A DNA stretch of 64,000 nucleotides from Paenibacillus sp. FJAT-29882 (GTDB lineage: Bacteria > Bacillota > Bacilli > Bacillales > DSM-1321), in contig NZ_LMVB01000001.1 of the NCBI RefSeq assembly GCF_001510645.1, positions 372,001-436,000 of the forward strand, read 5' to 3'. This document shows, piece by piece, positions 52,755 through 62,156 of the stretch (position 1 is its first letter; each line of letters opens with the position of its first letter). The notes under the pieces are model-generated. The model was given only the letters and a program-made list of their open reading frames with translations, had not been told where the DNA came from and made no database searches. The position numbers and the translations under genes were made by a program.

Positions 52755-52818
52755 GTGAAACATCCATCGGTCTGATTTTATTCATCCCTCACTGATGGGT
52801 AGTTAAATCAGGATAAAA
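52755..52818. mobile_element. Family B element, left-end fragment
   Basis: GTGAAACATCCATCGG then CATCCCTCACTGATGGG and TTAAATCAGGATAAAA; matches the left hairpin of the copies at 63763 and 21348, with the GGATAAA end. Sits just upstream of pssA. Confidence 0.55.
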
Positions 52819-52848
52819 AATGATGTGGAAGGAGTGTGATGAAAGATA

Positions 52849-53538
52849 GTGAGATTTAAAAAGATGATACCGAATTTTGTGACGTTAGGAAATTTGTATT
52901 GTGGGTTTTTATCGATAGGCTTTGCGGCAAATGGTCAATATAGTAATGCAGCTATCTTAATCTTGATTGGCATGATGCTAGACAGTATGGATGGCCGGTT
53001 GGCACGAATGTTACAAGCAGACAGTATATTAGGAAGAGAACTGGATTCATTGGCCGATATTGTTACATTTGGTGTTGCCCCCTCGTTTCTTGTGTATTAT
53101 ACATATTTCTTCCACTTTGGCTTGTTAGGATTGATTGTAGCTGGACTGTTCCCACTGTTCGGTGCATTCCGCTTAGCAAGATTTAATATTAGCTCATCCA
53201 AATCATCTATGAATTATTTTATCGGAGTTCCGATTACAGCGGCCGGTGGAATTCTGGCGTTACTTACCTTATTTGGAGGTAAACTACCCAATATCATCAC
53301 GACAGTTGTCTTTACAGCGCTTTGCTTTTTAATGGTGAGTAAGATCCGAATACCGAGCCTAAAAGAAATACCACTTCCAAAATACGGGACCATTGTAACC
53401 GTATTTCTAGGCTGTTCTTTATTTGCAATTTATAAAGGCACCCAACAAAATTTTCCTTATCTCATCTATATCGCCACCCCGCTTTATATCACGTATTTAG
53501 GGTATCGATTTGTGAAAAGCAGGAAAGAATCAGAATGA
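52849..53538 (+). CDS. pssA: CDP-diacylglycerol-serine O-phosphatidyltransferase
   Basis: A 229-residue membrane enzyme with a GTG start. The CDP-alcohol phosphotransferase motif is complete: DGRLARMLQADSILGRELDS followed by LADIVTFG (D-G-x2-A-R-x8-G-x3-D-x3-D). It makes phosphatidylserine from CDP-diacylglycerol and serine at the membrane, the precursor of phosphatidylethanolamine. No psd gene lies next to it in this window. Confidence 0.92.
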   Translation: MRFKKMIPNFVTLGNLYCGFLSIGFAANGQYSNAAILILIGMMLDSMDGRLARMLQADSILGRELDSLADIVTFGVAPSFLVYYTYFFHFGLLGLIVAGLFPLFGAFRLARFNISSSKSSMNYFIGVPITAAGGILALLTLFGGKLPNIITTVVFTALCFLMVSKIRIPSLKEIPLPKYGTIVTVFLGCSLFAIYKGTQQNFPYLIYIATPLYITYLGYRFVKSRKESE

Positions 53539-53541
53539 AAA

Positions 53542-53600
53542 TGGAGGTTGCCTAAAAAAAGGTTTGATCCTTTTGGTATCGGGCAGTCTCTGGTCATTCA
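53542..53600 (+). terminator. Terminator-like degenerate family A hairpin
   Basis: GGTTGCC / GGGCAGTC outside and AAAGG / CCTTT around TTTGAT. Lacks a long T-run, so its strength is uncertain. Confidence 0.5.
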
Positions 53601-53680
53601 TTTTAGATCTCCTTAAAATGGTAGAAAATTTGGAAGCGATGGTAAAATAGAACGATGATGTGAATAGGAGTGAATGTACT

Positions 53681-55093
53681 GTGAATAAAATAAATTGGCG
53701 GAATGAAATAGAGAGCCGGAAGTTGGACTTATTGCAGGATACACAAAATCTCTTGAAGATTAAAAGTGTTTTAGACGAAGAAAATGGAACAAAAGAAGCT
53801 CCATTTGGCGCAGGTGTAAAAGAAGCGCTCGACTACATGCTAGGGCTGGGAGAGAAAGCTGATTTCACGATTAAAAACGTAGACAATATCGCTGGTCATA
53901 TTGAAATGGGAGAAGGGGAAGAGGTCGTCGGAATTCTTTGCCATGTAGACGTGGTGCCAGAAGGAGACGGCTGGGGCTCAGACCCGTTTGGAGCTGAAAT
54001 TCGTGATGGAAAAATCTTTGCCCGCGGCGCCCTTGATGATAAAGGGCCGACAATGGCGGCTTTCTATGCGATGAAAACAGTGAAGGAGCTTGGTCTACCT
54101 TTAAGTAAGCGTGTGCGGATGATCATCGGTACAGATGAAGAATCCAATTGGCGTTGTGTGGACCGATATTTTGAAGTGGAAGAAATGCCAACAATAGGCT
54201 TCGCACCAGATGCTGATTTCCCAATCATTAATGCGGAAAAAGGAATTTGGGATTTTGCGATGATTCAAGGGCCAGCGAAAATAAATCAGAAGACATCGAC
54301 AGTGAATGTGAAGAGCTTTACGTCTGGCCGCAGAACGAATATGGTGCCTGATTTTGCAACTGCTATTGTGGAATCGACGAATAGTGAAGAAGTAACGAGC
54401 CTTTTCAATTCATATGTAAATAGACATTCTTTAACGGGTATTGCTACTCCTATGGGGAATGAACTATTATTTGAGGTTAATGGTGTATCTGCCCATGCAA
54501 TGGAACCAAATAATGGTGTGAACGCAGGGCTACACCTGGCAGATTTCCTATCAAGTCTAGAACTAGATGAGCACGCTAATACGTATTTCCGTTTTATTCA
54601 AAAGTATTTAATTGACGATACACGTGCGAGCAAACTTGGAATTGCCTATAGTGATGAAATGACGGGTGAGTTGACGTTGAATGCGGGCAAATTCAATTAT
54701 TCGAAAGATAATGAAAGCAGCATTGGCTTTAGCATGCGTTATCCGGTTACGTATAAATGGGAAGAAAATTCAACGAAGCTAAAAACTCATCTGAAATCCT
54801 TGAATTGGAGCCTTGTAACGAATTCTCACTCCACTCCACATCATGTGGACAGTGAAAGCTTCTTAATTAAAACATTACAAAAAGTATATGAAGAAGAAAC
54901 AGGTGAAAGAGCCGATTTGCTTTCAATCGGTGGAGGTACTTATGCCCGTTCATTGACAGAAGGAGTCGCATTCGGTCCACTGTTCCCAGGCAGTGAGGAC
55001 CTTGCCCATCAAAAAGATGAGTATATTGTGATTGAAGATCTGTTAAAAGCGGCAGCTATTTACGTAGCAGCCATTTATGAATTGGCTAAGTGA
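53681..55093 (+). CDS. pepV: M20 dipeptidase PepV
   Basis: A 470-residue cytosolic dinuclear zinc peptidase; GTG 53681 is preferred (AGGAG about 10 nt upstream) and gives the family start. Motifs: LCHVDVVPEGDGW (metal His and Asp), ARGALDDKGPTMA (bridging Asp), GTDEESNW (catalytic Glu pair) and TPHHVDSESFLI. It cuts dipeptides with an unblocked N-terminus. The gene is followed 19 bp later by dat, forming an operon as I recall for B. subtilis relatives. Confidence 0.92.
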   Translation: MNKINWRNEIESRKLDLLQDTQNLLKIKSVLDEENGTKEAPFGAGVKEALDYMLGLGEKADFTIKNVDNIAGHIEMGEGEEVVGILCHVDVVPEGDGWGSDPFGAEIRDGKIFARGALDDKGPTMAAFYAMKTVKELGLPLSKRVRMIIGTDEESNWRCVDRYFEVEEMPTIGFAPDADFPIINAEKGIWDFAMIQGPAKINQKTSTVNVKSFTSGRRTNMVPDFATAIVESTNSEEVTSLFNSYVNRHSLTGIATPMGNELLFEVNGVSAHAMEPNNGVNAGLHLADFLSSLELDEHANTYFRFIQKYLIDDTRASKLGIAYSDEMTGELTLNAGKFNYSKDNESSIGFSMRYPVTYKWEENSTKLKTHLKSLNWSLVTNSHSTPHHVDSESFLIKTLQKVYEEETGERADLLSIGGGTYARSLTEGVAFGPLFPGSEDLAHQKDEYIVIEDLLKAAAIYVAAIYELAK

Positions 55094-55112
55094 TAACAAG
55101 GGGGGAATCGGC

Positions 55113-55982
55113 ATGGAAAAAATGATACTTAATGGTGAAATACGTAATCGTAGCGAGATAAAGATGGAATTAGAAGACAGAGGCTACCAATTCGGCGATG
55201 GTGTATACGAGGTCATCCGAATTTATAACGGCAAGCTGTTTACGAGTGAAATGCATCTTACGAGGCTGATTGAAAGTGCGAGCAAAATCAGTATCAACAT
55301 TCCTTATACGGTAGGAGAAATCGAGGCTCAGCTAAAGGACCTTGTAGCCGAAAACGAGATTACATTCGGAACAGTCTATATGCAATTTACAAGAGGGGTC
55401 TCACCTAGAAATCATGCCTTTCCAAGTACTGATGTTACCCCGGTTTATGTTGCTTACACAAAAGAAGTACCATATAATGGGGCACTAAAGCCGGGAGCAA
55501 AGGCGATCACAATCGAGGATATCCGTTGGCTTCGCTGCGATATTAAAAGTTTAAACTTGCTTGGAAATATCCTTGCTAAACAAAAAGCGGCAGAAGCGGG
55601 CTGTTTTGAAGCGATTCAGCATCGTGACAATATGGTAACTGAAGGAAGCTCATCGAATATTTCTATCATAGTAAATGGTGAACTGAAAACACATCCAGCT
55701 ACTAACTTGATCTTAAATGGAATTACTCGCCAAGTGATGCTTAAAATATGTAAGGATTTGGGTGTTTCTTATCAAGAGGAAGTCTTTACATTAGAAGACC
55801 TGATGGCAGCGGATGAGGTCATCATGACTAGTACAACGGCAGAAATCATGCCAATTACTGCAATAGATGGTCAATCCATTGGCAGCGGTGAACCAGGTAC
55901 TGTGACACGTCAAATACAACAAGCTTTTCATGCAGAAATTGAGCGTCAGTGCGGTCACGTTATTGAATCTATTGTGAAATAA
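55113..55982 (+). CDS. dat: D-amino acid aminotransferase
   Basis: A 289-residue class IV PLP aminotransferase from ATG 55113 behind GGGGGGAA; the longer frame begins inside pepV. PLP lysine in DIKSLNLLGNILAKQKA, glutamate and phosphate contacts in EGSSSNISI and TSTTAEIMPI, and EDRGYQFGDGVYEVIR at the N-terminus. It makes D-glutamate or D-alanine by transamination, supplying cell-wall precursors. Coupled to pepV. Confidence 0.93.
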   Translation: MEKMILNGEIRNRSEIKMELEDRGYQFGDGVYEVIRIYNGKLFTSEMHLTRLIESASKISINIPYTVGEIEAQLKDLVAENEITFGTVYMQFTRGVSPRNHAFPSTDVTPVYVAYTKEVPYNGALKPGAKAITIEDIRWLRCDIKSLNLLGNILAKQKAAEAGCFEAIQHRDNMVTEGSSSNISIIVNGELKTHPATNLILNGITRQVMLKICKDLGVSYQEEVFTLEDLMAADEVIMTSTTAEIMPITAIDGQSIGSGEPGTVTRQIQQAFHAEIERQCGHVIESIVK

Positions 55983-56135
55983 TCAAAAACATTCTTAGTT
56001 GAAAATACGAAACGAAACAAAATGGAACTAACAAAAACTTGATCGTTTGCAAAATGAAGTACGCTTTCCGTAATCGAGGGGACAGAGCAGTCTGTCCTCT
56101 TTTTGGAATGATTGTAACTAAACATCTTATATCAA

Positions 56136-56317
56136 GTGAAACTAATTTCTATTTTATCCTCTCACCTCTAAGCCTTAAGGTGGTGGGCAGTTATCCTCCA
56201 CCTACGCTTCTTCGATTTCTCTAAGCTTTAAGCCGGGCAGTTATCCTCCACCTACGCTTCTTCGATTTCTTTAAGCTTTAAGCTGGGAGGGTTACTGCCC
56301 GTTAAAGCGGGATAAAA
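56136..56317 (+). mobile_element. Family B element with an internally duplicated right end
   Basis: GTGAAAC start and TTACTGCCCGTTAAAGCGGG plus ATAAAA end. Between them the right-end segment GGGCAGTTATCCTCCACC..CTTCTTCGATTTCT..AAGCTTTAA occurs twice in tandem with a 50-bp period (56185 and 56235). The left hairpin is largely lost. It occupies the 55983-56343 gap before thpR. Confidence 0.6.
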
Positions 56318-56343
56318 TAAAAAATAAAAGGAAGAGTTGGCTG

Positions 56344-56904
56344 ATGACGAAAACACATTTCTTTTACGCGTTAACTTTGCCAGATGAAACGAAAGAATTT
56401 TTGAAGCAGACGAGTGAACGGATCGAGACCGAATTTCCTTTTAAAAAATGGCTGCATCATGAAGACTATCATATCACTCTTGCGTTTCTTGGAGATGCAA
56501 CAGAAGAAATGAGGCAGAAGAGTTTAGAATTCGTGAATATTGCTCTTGAGGATGTATCTAGGTTTGATCTCCAATTGAATGGAATAGGTACTTTTGGAAA
56601 TGTAGAAACTCCTCGGATTCTTTTTGCGGGAGTGAATCCGTCAGAGCAGCTTTTCAATCTGCAAAAAAAAGTATATACAATGTGTGAGGAAGTTGGTTTT
56701 ACTTTGGATAAAAAACCATTTAAACCACATATTACACTGGCAAGAAAGTTTAGCGGAAATGCTTTTCAACTTAATCGAATGCAAGAACTTGCCGATATAT
56801 CCAATAGAACCCATCGATTTCAAGGTGCTACCGTTACGTTATACCAAACGCATCTTGGTCAAGCACCTTCCTATCAATCAATCGCAACATGTTCACTAAC
56901 ATAA
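56344..56904 (+). CDS. thpR: RNA 2',3'-cyclic phosphodiesterase ThpR (YtlP-like)
   Basis: A 186-residue 2H-phosphoesterase with both HxTx motifs: HITLAFLGDA at about residue 43 and HITLARKFSG at about 130. It opens 2',3'-cyclic phosphate ends of RNA; older name 2'-5' RNA ligase. Begins the ytlP-ytlQ-ytmP-ytzH-trmB-ytnP-ytzB-ytoP neighbourhood known from B. subtilis. Confidence 0.9.
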   Translation: MTKTHFFYALTLPDETKEFLKQTSERIETEFPFKKWLHHEDYHITLAFLGDATEEMRQKSLEFVNIALEDVSRFDLQLNGIGTFGNVETPRILFAGVNPSEQLFNLQKKVYTMCEEVGFTLDKKPFKPHITLARKFSGNAFQLNRMQELADISNRTHRFQGATVTLYQTHLGQAPSYQSIATCSLT

Positions 56905-56908
56905 TTCA

Positions 56909-57013
56909 GAGGATGTCTCAGAAAGGGCCTGACCTCACACTCTATACACAGTTTATACTGTTATATACGATTGTAGTTGTGGGCCCCCTGACCCTTTCGT
57001 TATGGGAGCCCCC
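56909..57013. repeat. Family A repeat
   Basis: GAGGATGTCTCAGAAAGGGC, CTGACCTCACACTCTATACA, CAGTTTATACTGTTATATAC and GGGCCCCCTGACCCTTTCG, then GGGAGCCCCCTC. The core box here is GGGCC-CTGACC, a variant of the usual GGGTCTGACC. Confidence 0.75.
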
Positions 57014-57043
57014 TCGATTAAACATCTTAGGACGGTGATAAAT

Positions 57044-58027
57044 ATGGGACAGCTGATAAAGCTTCAAGATTATATATCAAGATATGAGCAGGATATATAT
57101 CGATATCCTAGCCAATTTGTTCGGCTTAAGCAGCAGCAGTGGGAGAAGCTAAAAGCGGCTTACGCAGCAGGTGAGCTCACGACGCTTTATGAGGAACATG
57201 AAGATGCCAGACAAATGGAAGTAGAGCATGATGGAAAAAAAAGCTTAATGAACAAAGTAAGAGGACTCATAGGACGAGGTACTAAAGATTTACCTGATTA
57301 CAAGGAAAAGCCAGTTGGTGAAACGAATATTTTCTCGTTGAATTTTCCTACAGAGCCAAAGAGTTTAGATGATTTAAAGCAAAACTACTTGAATCAGCTT
57401 TTGAAGTTTCAATTAAAATGGGGAAGCTCAACGATTCATGAAAAATCATGGATGAATAATTCTTATATTTTAGATGAAAAGTTGCGTTTCTTTTTACAAC
57501 GTTTTCCCGATACATATCTAGTCCTCTACAAACCAATTTTTGTTTTGAAAAACGCTCCGATTGAATTAGAGGTCATTTTAGTAGGACCTACCGATGTGTG
57601 GTGCATAACCTTTTTGGAGGCAGAAGAGGATGCAGCCTTCATTGGGTCGAATGAACGATTCTGGCTACGTCGGCACCACCAATATCCAGATAAAAAATTA
57701 TTAAATCCACTCATTGCCTTAAATCGGACAGGAAAAATTGTTTCCCAGTTATTTGAGTTGTATGAGAGTAGCCTACCGATTCATAAGGTTGTTTTATCGC
57801 GCAATGGATATATTGATTATCCACAAGCCCCTTACGATACGACATTTCTCGATAAGCGTGTTTTTCCAGAATGGTTTGAGAAAATGAGAAGCGTGCAAAC
57901 GCCTTTGAAGCACCAACAGTTAAAAGCGGCACAAGGATTGCTTGAATATTGTCAAACAACATCGAGCAGAAGAGTGGAATGGGATGCGGATCAACATGAT
58001 CAATTTGGAATCGAAGATGAATCCTAA
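57044..58027 (+). CDS. ytlQ: YtlQ-like protein of unknown function
   Basis: A 327-residue protein; the start ATG 57044 matches the family beginning MGQLIKLQDYISRYEQDIYR, whereas the longer frame begins in a repeat. It has an amphipathic basic N-terminal half and a mixed alpha/beta C-terminal half (DTYLVLYKPIFVLKNAPIEL, EVILVGPTDVWCITFLE) that could be a nuclease-related fold; I am not sure of that. Conserved beside ytlP and ytmP. Confidence 0.75.
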   Translation: MGQLIKLQDYISRYEQDIYRYPSQFVRLKQQQWEKLKAAYAAGELTTLYEEHEDARQMEVEHDGKKSLMNKVRGLIGRGTKDLPDYKEKPVGETNIFSLNFPTEPKSLDDLKQNYLNQLLKFQLKWGSSTIHEKSWMNNSYILDEKLRFFLQRFPDTYLVLYKPIFVLKNAPIELEVILVGPTDVWCITFLEAEEDAAFIGSNERFWLRRHHQYPDKKLLNPLIALNRTGKIVSQLFELYESSLPIHKVVLSRNGYIDYPQAPYDTTFLDKRVFPEWFEKMRSVQTPLKHQQLKAAQGLLEYCQTTSSRRVEWDADQHDQFGIEDES

Positions 58028-58075
58028 AAAAGCTGACCAAAGGTATTGAACCTGAAGTATAGAATATGGAAGGGA

Positions 58076-58130
58076 GTTTCACTTTTTCCTGCATGAACGG
58101 GCAGTAAGTCCCCGCTGCTTGAAGTTTCAC
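58076..58130 (-). mobile_element. Family B element, minimal form, reverse orientation
   Basis: Read on the minus strand it starts GTGAAACTTCAAGCAGCGG, continues CTTACTGCCCGTTCATGCAG and ends in a second GTGAAAC. It is the only copy in this orientation. The remainder of the 58028-58445 gap has the terminator at 58241. Confidence 0.6.
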
Positions 58131-58240
58131 TATATAGGGTTTTCGCACGTAAAGATCAATCAAACACATGGAAATATAGACATATTTTCATGTGTTTCGA
58201 TGATACTACTTGACGAAAAACTAGCTTTTAACTAAAATTT

Positions 58241-58284
58241 AAAAAGGATAGCTATTGCTAAAATGTTCAATAGCTATCCTTTTT
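58241..58284. terminator. Strong bidirectional terminator
   Basis: AAAAAGGATAGCTATTG pairs perfectly with CAATAGCTATCCTTTTT around a 10-nt loop. Confidence 0.92.
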
Positions 58285-58445
58285 ATTCTAAAGATAGATG
58301 ATCATGAATGATACCACGACTTATTCTCGTATTGTATTGCATGCGAAGCGATATGTTTTTCGGACATACTAAAACCATAGAACCAATCTGAAAGTGAAAT
58401 TGTTTAAACAACTATTATATAAAGAAAACACCACGAGGCAATTAA

Positions 58446-59246
58446 GTGAGGAAATTGAAGGTGAACCAATTGGAACATTTATTAGGGCAGGAGTGGGAGA
58501 TATTTCCTGCTGGAGGAGCAACAGGAGAAGCCTTCATTGCCGTCAACAAGGATGAAAAACTTTTTCTAAAACGAAATTCATCGCCATTTCTTGCGGTCCT
58601 ATCTGCAGAGGGCATCGTGCCTAAGCTTATTTGGACTAGAAGGCTTGAAAATGGAGATACCATTACAGCACAGCGTTTTATAGACGGCAAGGAGTTAACA
58701 CACGAAGAAATGAACGAAGAGAAAGTGGCTCATCTTCTGCGGAAAATTCATCAGTCTAAACCGTTATTAAGCATGCTGAAAAGGTTGGGAAAATCGCCAT
58801 TGCTGCCCGATATCATGTTAGAGAATATTACAAGCAATCTCGACTTGGAAATACAGAACATTTCGTTGATACAACGAACGTTGTATTTTTTACAGGAAAA
58901 TTTATCTTTGATTGAATGTGATGATAAGGTTGTCTGTCATTGTGATGTCAATCATAACAACTGGATGATAACAAAGGAGAATAAGCTATATTTAATTGAT
59001 TGGGATGGCGCTATGATTGCAGACCCGGCTATTGATTTAGGCATCCTCCTTAACTCATATATACCAAGAGAGCAGTGGGGACCTTGGTTAAAGCGATACG
59101 GAGTAAACCTGGAGCCGGGTCTTCAATTGCGGATGCAATGGCATGTGTTAGCACAGTTATTGATTTCGATTCAATGGCATAAACGTCAAAGTCGGTTAAA
59201 GGAAATGAATATTCTTCTTAAAAACCTTGAATCCATTTTAGAATAA
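58446..59246 (+). CDS. ytmP: YtmP-like phosphotransferase (APH/choline kinase fold)
   Basis: About 266 residues with a GTG start; GTG 58461 is an alternative. Kinase features: nucleotide loop WEIFPAGGATGEAFIAV, Lys in LFLKRNSSP, catalytic loop VVCHCDVNHNNWM (HxDxxxxN) and metal Asp in YLIDWDGAMIADPAIDLG. Substrate unknown. The gene ends next to the converging ytzH stop with no gap. Confidence 0.85.
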   Translation: MRKLKVNQLEHLLGQEWEIFPAGGATGEAFIAVNKDEKLFLKRNSSPFLAVLSAEGIVPKLIWTRRLENGDTITAQRFIDGKELTHEEMNEEKVAHLLRKIHQSKPLLSMLKRLGKSPLLPDIMLENITSNLDLEIQNISLIQRTLYFLQENLSLIECDDKVVCHCDVNHNNWMITKENKLYLIDWDGAMIADPAIDLGILLNSYIPREQWGPWLKRYGVNLEPGLQLRMQWHVLAQLLISIQWHKRQSRLKEMNILLKNLESILE

Positions 59247-59525
59247 TTATGAATATTGATTCATACCATCCACCCACTGTGTTAGTTGGTCTTGGTGAGT
59301 TTGGATGTGTTCGTCTAAATCCGAAGTGGAAATGCCACTCTGACTATATTGGTACACGTCCTGTAAAATCGATTTTACATTTTGATTAACGCCATTGTTG
59401 ACCAATAATGACTTCACAAGTCGTTCTACCTGCTCGTATTCTGAAATGGAGCCACAACAGTCTGTTTGATGGTTGCTTAATATATCTTTTAATAACGTCA
59501 TTTGGTGCTCGTGTGAAAGCGGCAT
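59247..59525 (-). CDS. ytzH: YtzH-like small protein
   Basis: A 92-residue, helical, soluble protein (MPLSHEHQMTLLKDILSNHQ, CCGSISEYEQVERLVKSLL). It matches the YtzH-like family in size and place, between ytmP and trmB. No function known. Converges with ytmP without a visible terminator. Confidence 0.85.
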   Translation of the reverse strand: MPLSHEHQMTLLKDILSNHQTDCCGSISEYEQVERLVKSLLVNNGVNQNVKSILQDVYQYSQSGISTSDLDEHIQTHQDQLTQWVDGMNQYS

Positions 59526-59687
59526 AGCGTCACCCTTTCTGAAGTTTCTTTTAGGGTATGCTCTGCTGCTTTTCTTTATTCATTTGATAAGTTATCGATT
59601 GCGTACCATAGTAGATTAAATTCATCTTGCAGAGGTGTGCAATTCCGTGTTATGGTTTGAACGAATCTTTATATTAGGGGTGTCATC

Positions 59688-60326
59688 ATGCGTTTAAGAA
59701 ATAAGCCCTGGGCTGATGAAAAATTAAGTGAGTTCTCCCACTTTGTTATTGCAAATCCGGAAGAACAAAAAGGAAAATGGCGAGATATTTTTGGGAATGA
59801 TAATCCGCTCTATATTGAAGTTGGATCGGGGAAAGGTCGTTTTATTACGGAAATGGCCAAAGCTCATCCAAACGTGAATTTTATTGGAATTGAAGTATAT
59901 AAAAGCGTCATCGTTGCTGCGCTTGACCGTGTCATCGAAGCAGATATTCCCAATCTAAAGCTGCTCAATGTCGATGCAGCCGACTTATGTAATTATTTTG
60001 CAAAAGGTGAAGTAGACAGGCTGTACTTGAACTTCTCCGATCCATGGCCAAAGACACGTCATGCAAAACGTCGCTTGACCTACAAAACGTTCCTAAGCAT
60101 TTACGAAGATGTTTTACCACAAAATGGAGAGATTCATTTTAAAACCGATAATCAAGGATTATTTGAATCATCGTTAAAGAGTATTTCCGAATATGGAATG
60201 TTGCTGTCCTATGTGAGTCTTGATCTTCATAACAGTGATTTTGAAGGCAATATCATGACGGAATATGAGGAGAAATTCTCAAAACGAGGTAGTAGAATTT
60301 ACCGAATGGAAGCTCAGTTTCAATAA
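59688..60326 (+). CDS. trmB: tRNA (guanine46-N7)-methyltransferase
   Basis: A 212-residue TrmB. AdoMet site [31 protein letters not shown], then the substrate motif [19 protein letters not shown] and the C-terminal [11 protein letters not shown]. It methylates G46 in the tRNA variable loop. Single gene with its own ribosome site. Confidence 0.95.
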   Translation: MRLRNKPWADEKLSEFSHFVIANPEEQKGKWRDIFGNDNPLYIEVGSGKGRFITEMAKAHPNVNFIGIEVYKSVIVAALDRVIEADIPNLKLLNVDAADLCNYFAKGEVDRLYLNFSDPWPKTRHAKRRLTYKTFLSIYEDVLPQNGEIHFKTDNQGLFESSLKSISEYGMLLSYVSLDLHNSDFEGNIMTEYEEKFSKRGSRIYRMEAQFQ

Positions 60327-60328
60327 AA

Positions 60329-60451
60329 AGAGGTTGTCCTAAGGGTCAGACCTCGCACTCTATATCAGTATGTAGTGTTTCATACACGTATCTTATACTG
60401 AATTTAGTTGTTGCGGGGTTTGACTCTTTTGCTTATGGAACAGTCTCTATT
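60329..60451. repeat. Family A repeat
   Basis: AGAGGTTGTCCTAAGGGTCAG, CTCGCACTCTATATCAGTAT, CTTATACTGAATTTAGTTG, GGGGTTTGACTCTTTTG and CAGTCTCTATTTC. Starts two bases after the trmB stop, and may end its transcript. Confidence 0.75.
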
Positions 60452-60612
60452 TCATTGTATATAAATTTGAGCCTATACGTCGAGACCAAAAATGCCCATC
60501 AATTTCAAGATTTGTGATTGTTTTTGTTAAAAATTTTCAATACTTAGAAAATGGTGATACACTTGTCTTATATAAAAACAGACTGGTGACGGTTTTAAAA
60601 TGGGGGAAAACT

Positions 60613-61464
60613 ATGGAGACTTTACAAATCGGAGAAATTAAGCTGACTTGGTTGAATGGTGGGGTTACTTATATGGATGGGGGAGCAATGTTTGGTGTTG
60701 TTCCTAAACCGCTCTGGTCGAAAAAATACCCAGTGAATGACATGAATCAAATTGAATTGCGGACGGATCCCATTCTCATTGAGGCGAATGGATTGAAGCT
60801 GCTTATTGATTCAGGTGTGGGCAATAGCAGATTTTCCGAAAAACAAATCCGAAACTATGGCGTAAAAGAAGAATCAAGAGTGGTTGAAGATTTAGCAAAG
60901 CTTGGGCTAAGTTCAAACGATATTGATTATGTGTTAATGACACATTTACATTTTGATCATGTATGCGGGCTTACTAAGCATACTGGAGAAGAATGGGCAC
61001 CGGTTTTTGAAAATGCCTCCATTATAACATCTGATATAGAATGGGAAGAAATGCAAAATCCAAACATTCGTTCAAGAAATACATATTGGCGGAAAAACTG
61101 GGAAGCTATTGCCCATTTAATTCAGCCTTTTAGTACAGCTATGCAAATAACAAAAGGGATTAAAATGATTCATACAGGCGGGCACAGTGATGGTCACTCA
61201 ATTATCATCATTGAAAGTGGTGAAGAAATGCTCATTCACATGGCTGATATTATGCCAACGCACGCGCATAATAACGTATTATGGGTGCTTGCCTACGATG
61301 ATTACCCGATGGACTCTGTGTATCAAAAACAGAAATGGATGAAAGAGGGGCTAGAAAAAGGAGCTTGGTACAGCTTTTATCATGATGCCTATTACCGAGC
61401 AGTAAAGTGGGATGAAACGGGAAAAGAAATTCTAGCCGAAGTAAAACGCGAACGAAGGGTCTGA
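60613..61464 (+). CDS. ytnP: Metallo-beta-lactamase-fold hydrolase YtnP (lactonase-like)
   Basis: A 283-residue protein from ATG 60613 (GGGGGAAA upstream); the start [17 protein letters not shown] matches the family. Zinc motif [12 protein letters not shown], plus [10 protein letters not shown] and the Asp in [12 protein letters not shown]. subtilis YtnP is reported as a quorum-quenching lactonase that blocks Streptomyces signalling. The last three codons (AGG GTC TGA) come from the start of a family A repeat, so the repeat supplies the stop. Confidence 0.88.
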   Translation: METLQIGEIKLTWLNGGVTYMDGGAMFGVVPKPLWSKKYPVNDMNQIELRTDPILIEANGLKLLIDSGVGNSRFSEKQIRNYGVKEESRVVEDLAKLGLSSNDIDYVLMTHLHFDHVCGLTKHTGEEWAPVFENASIITSDIEWEEMQNPNIRSRNTYWRKNWEAIAHLIQPFSTAMQITKGIKMIHTGGHSDGHSIIIIESGEEMLIHMADIMPTHAHNNVLWVLAYDDYPMDSVYQKQKWMKEGLEKGAWYSFYHDAYYRAVKWDETGKEILAEVKRERRV

Positions 61465-61616
61465 CCTAGTACCCTATCCACCGTTTTAGTGCTATTTACG
61501 CTTCGTGTAGACGATAAAAAGTGATTGCGGGGTATGACCCCGCAATGATTATATTCAGTTTAAATAAAGTGAAATATACTATAAACTGTGTGATGAATGC
61601 GTGGTCAGACACTTTC
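61454..61616. repeat. Two adjacent family A repeats in opposite orientation
   Basis: First copy: AGGGTCTGACC to GCGGGGTATGACCCCGC (61454-61545). Second, reversed: CAGTTTAAATAAAGTG, TATAAACTGTG and GTGGTCAGACACTTTCG (to 61616). Together they fill the space between ytnP and the converging ytzB. Confidence 0.7.
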
Positions 61617-61617
61617 G

Positions 61618-61932
61618 TTATTTTTGCGGAATTAAATCAATGATGATACCAGTTGTTGCATCGGCAACAAATTCGAATTGTTCTTGCGTATTGTTGATAC
61701 TCCTCGTAATGCCACCTTTATACACTTCATAATCGAGGTCGTACTTTTGATACGTTTCAGGCTTCATTAAAATCCATGAACCGTAAATTTTTCCATCCTT
61801 CTTAACAGATGCTTTCACAACATCTAATATTTTTTCAGGAGAAGGAGGTCCTGATTGCTCCAATACTTGTTTCGTTACATAGCCTGCAGCAAAACCTGCA
61901 GTAACCCCTAGTATGAATGTTTTCCAGTTCAT
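61618..61932 (-). CDS. ytzB: YtzB-like PepSY-domain protein
   Basis: A 104-residue protein from ATG 61932 (GGAGGG about 8 nt upstream). One N-terminal membrane segment (WKTFILGVTAGFAAGYVTKQ), then a PepSY-like domain (PEKILDVVKASVKKDGKIYG, SWILMKPETYQKYDLDYEVY, EFVADATTGIIIDLIPQ). PepSY domains often inhibit or modulate proteases at the envelope. Conserved beside ytnP and ytoP. Confidence 0.87.
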   Translation of the reverse strand: MNWKTFILGVTAGFAAGYVTKQVLEQSGPPSPEKILDVVKASVKKDGKIYGSWILMKPETYQKYDLDYEVYKGGITRSINNTQEQFEFVADATTGIIIDLIPQK

Positions 61933-62156
61933 TCTCTGATCCCTCCGTTTTCTCACGTGTACATCTATCTCTTAGTATACAAAAGATTGTCATCACTTCC
62001 CAATAATTAGTCAGCGATATAATGTTCTATGATTAATGCCTTCAAACTATGCAATCTATTTCATTCCCTGGGTAAAATAATCTGTAAGTGGCAACCAACA
62101 TCAATTTTCTGTAAAATAGAGGAGTACATAAAATAGTTAGATTCGAGGTAGAAAAA

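Noticed and set aside
56039..56224. 61-codon frame after dat
   Set aside because: It runs into a family B element and lacks a ribosome site.
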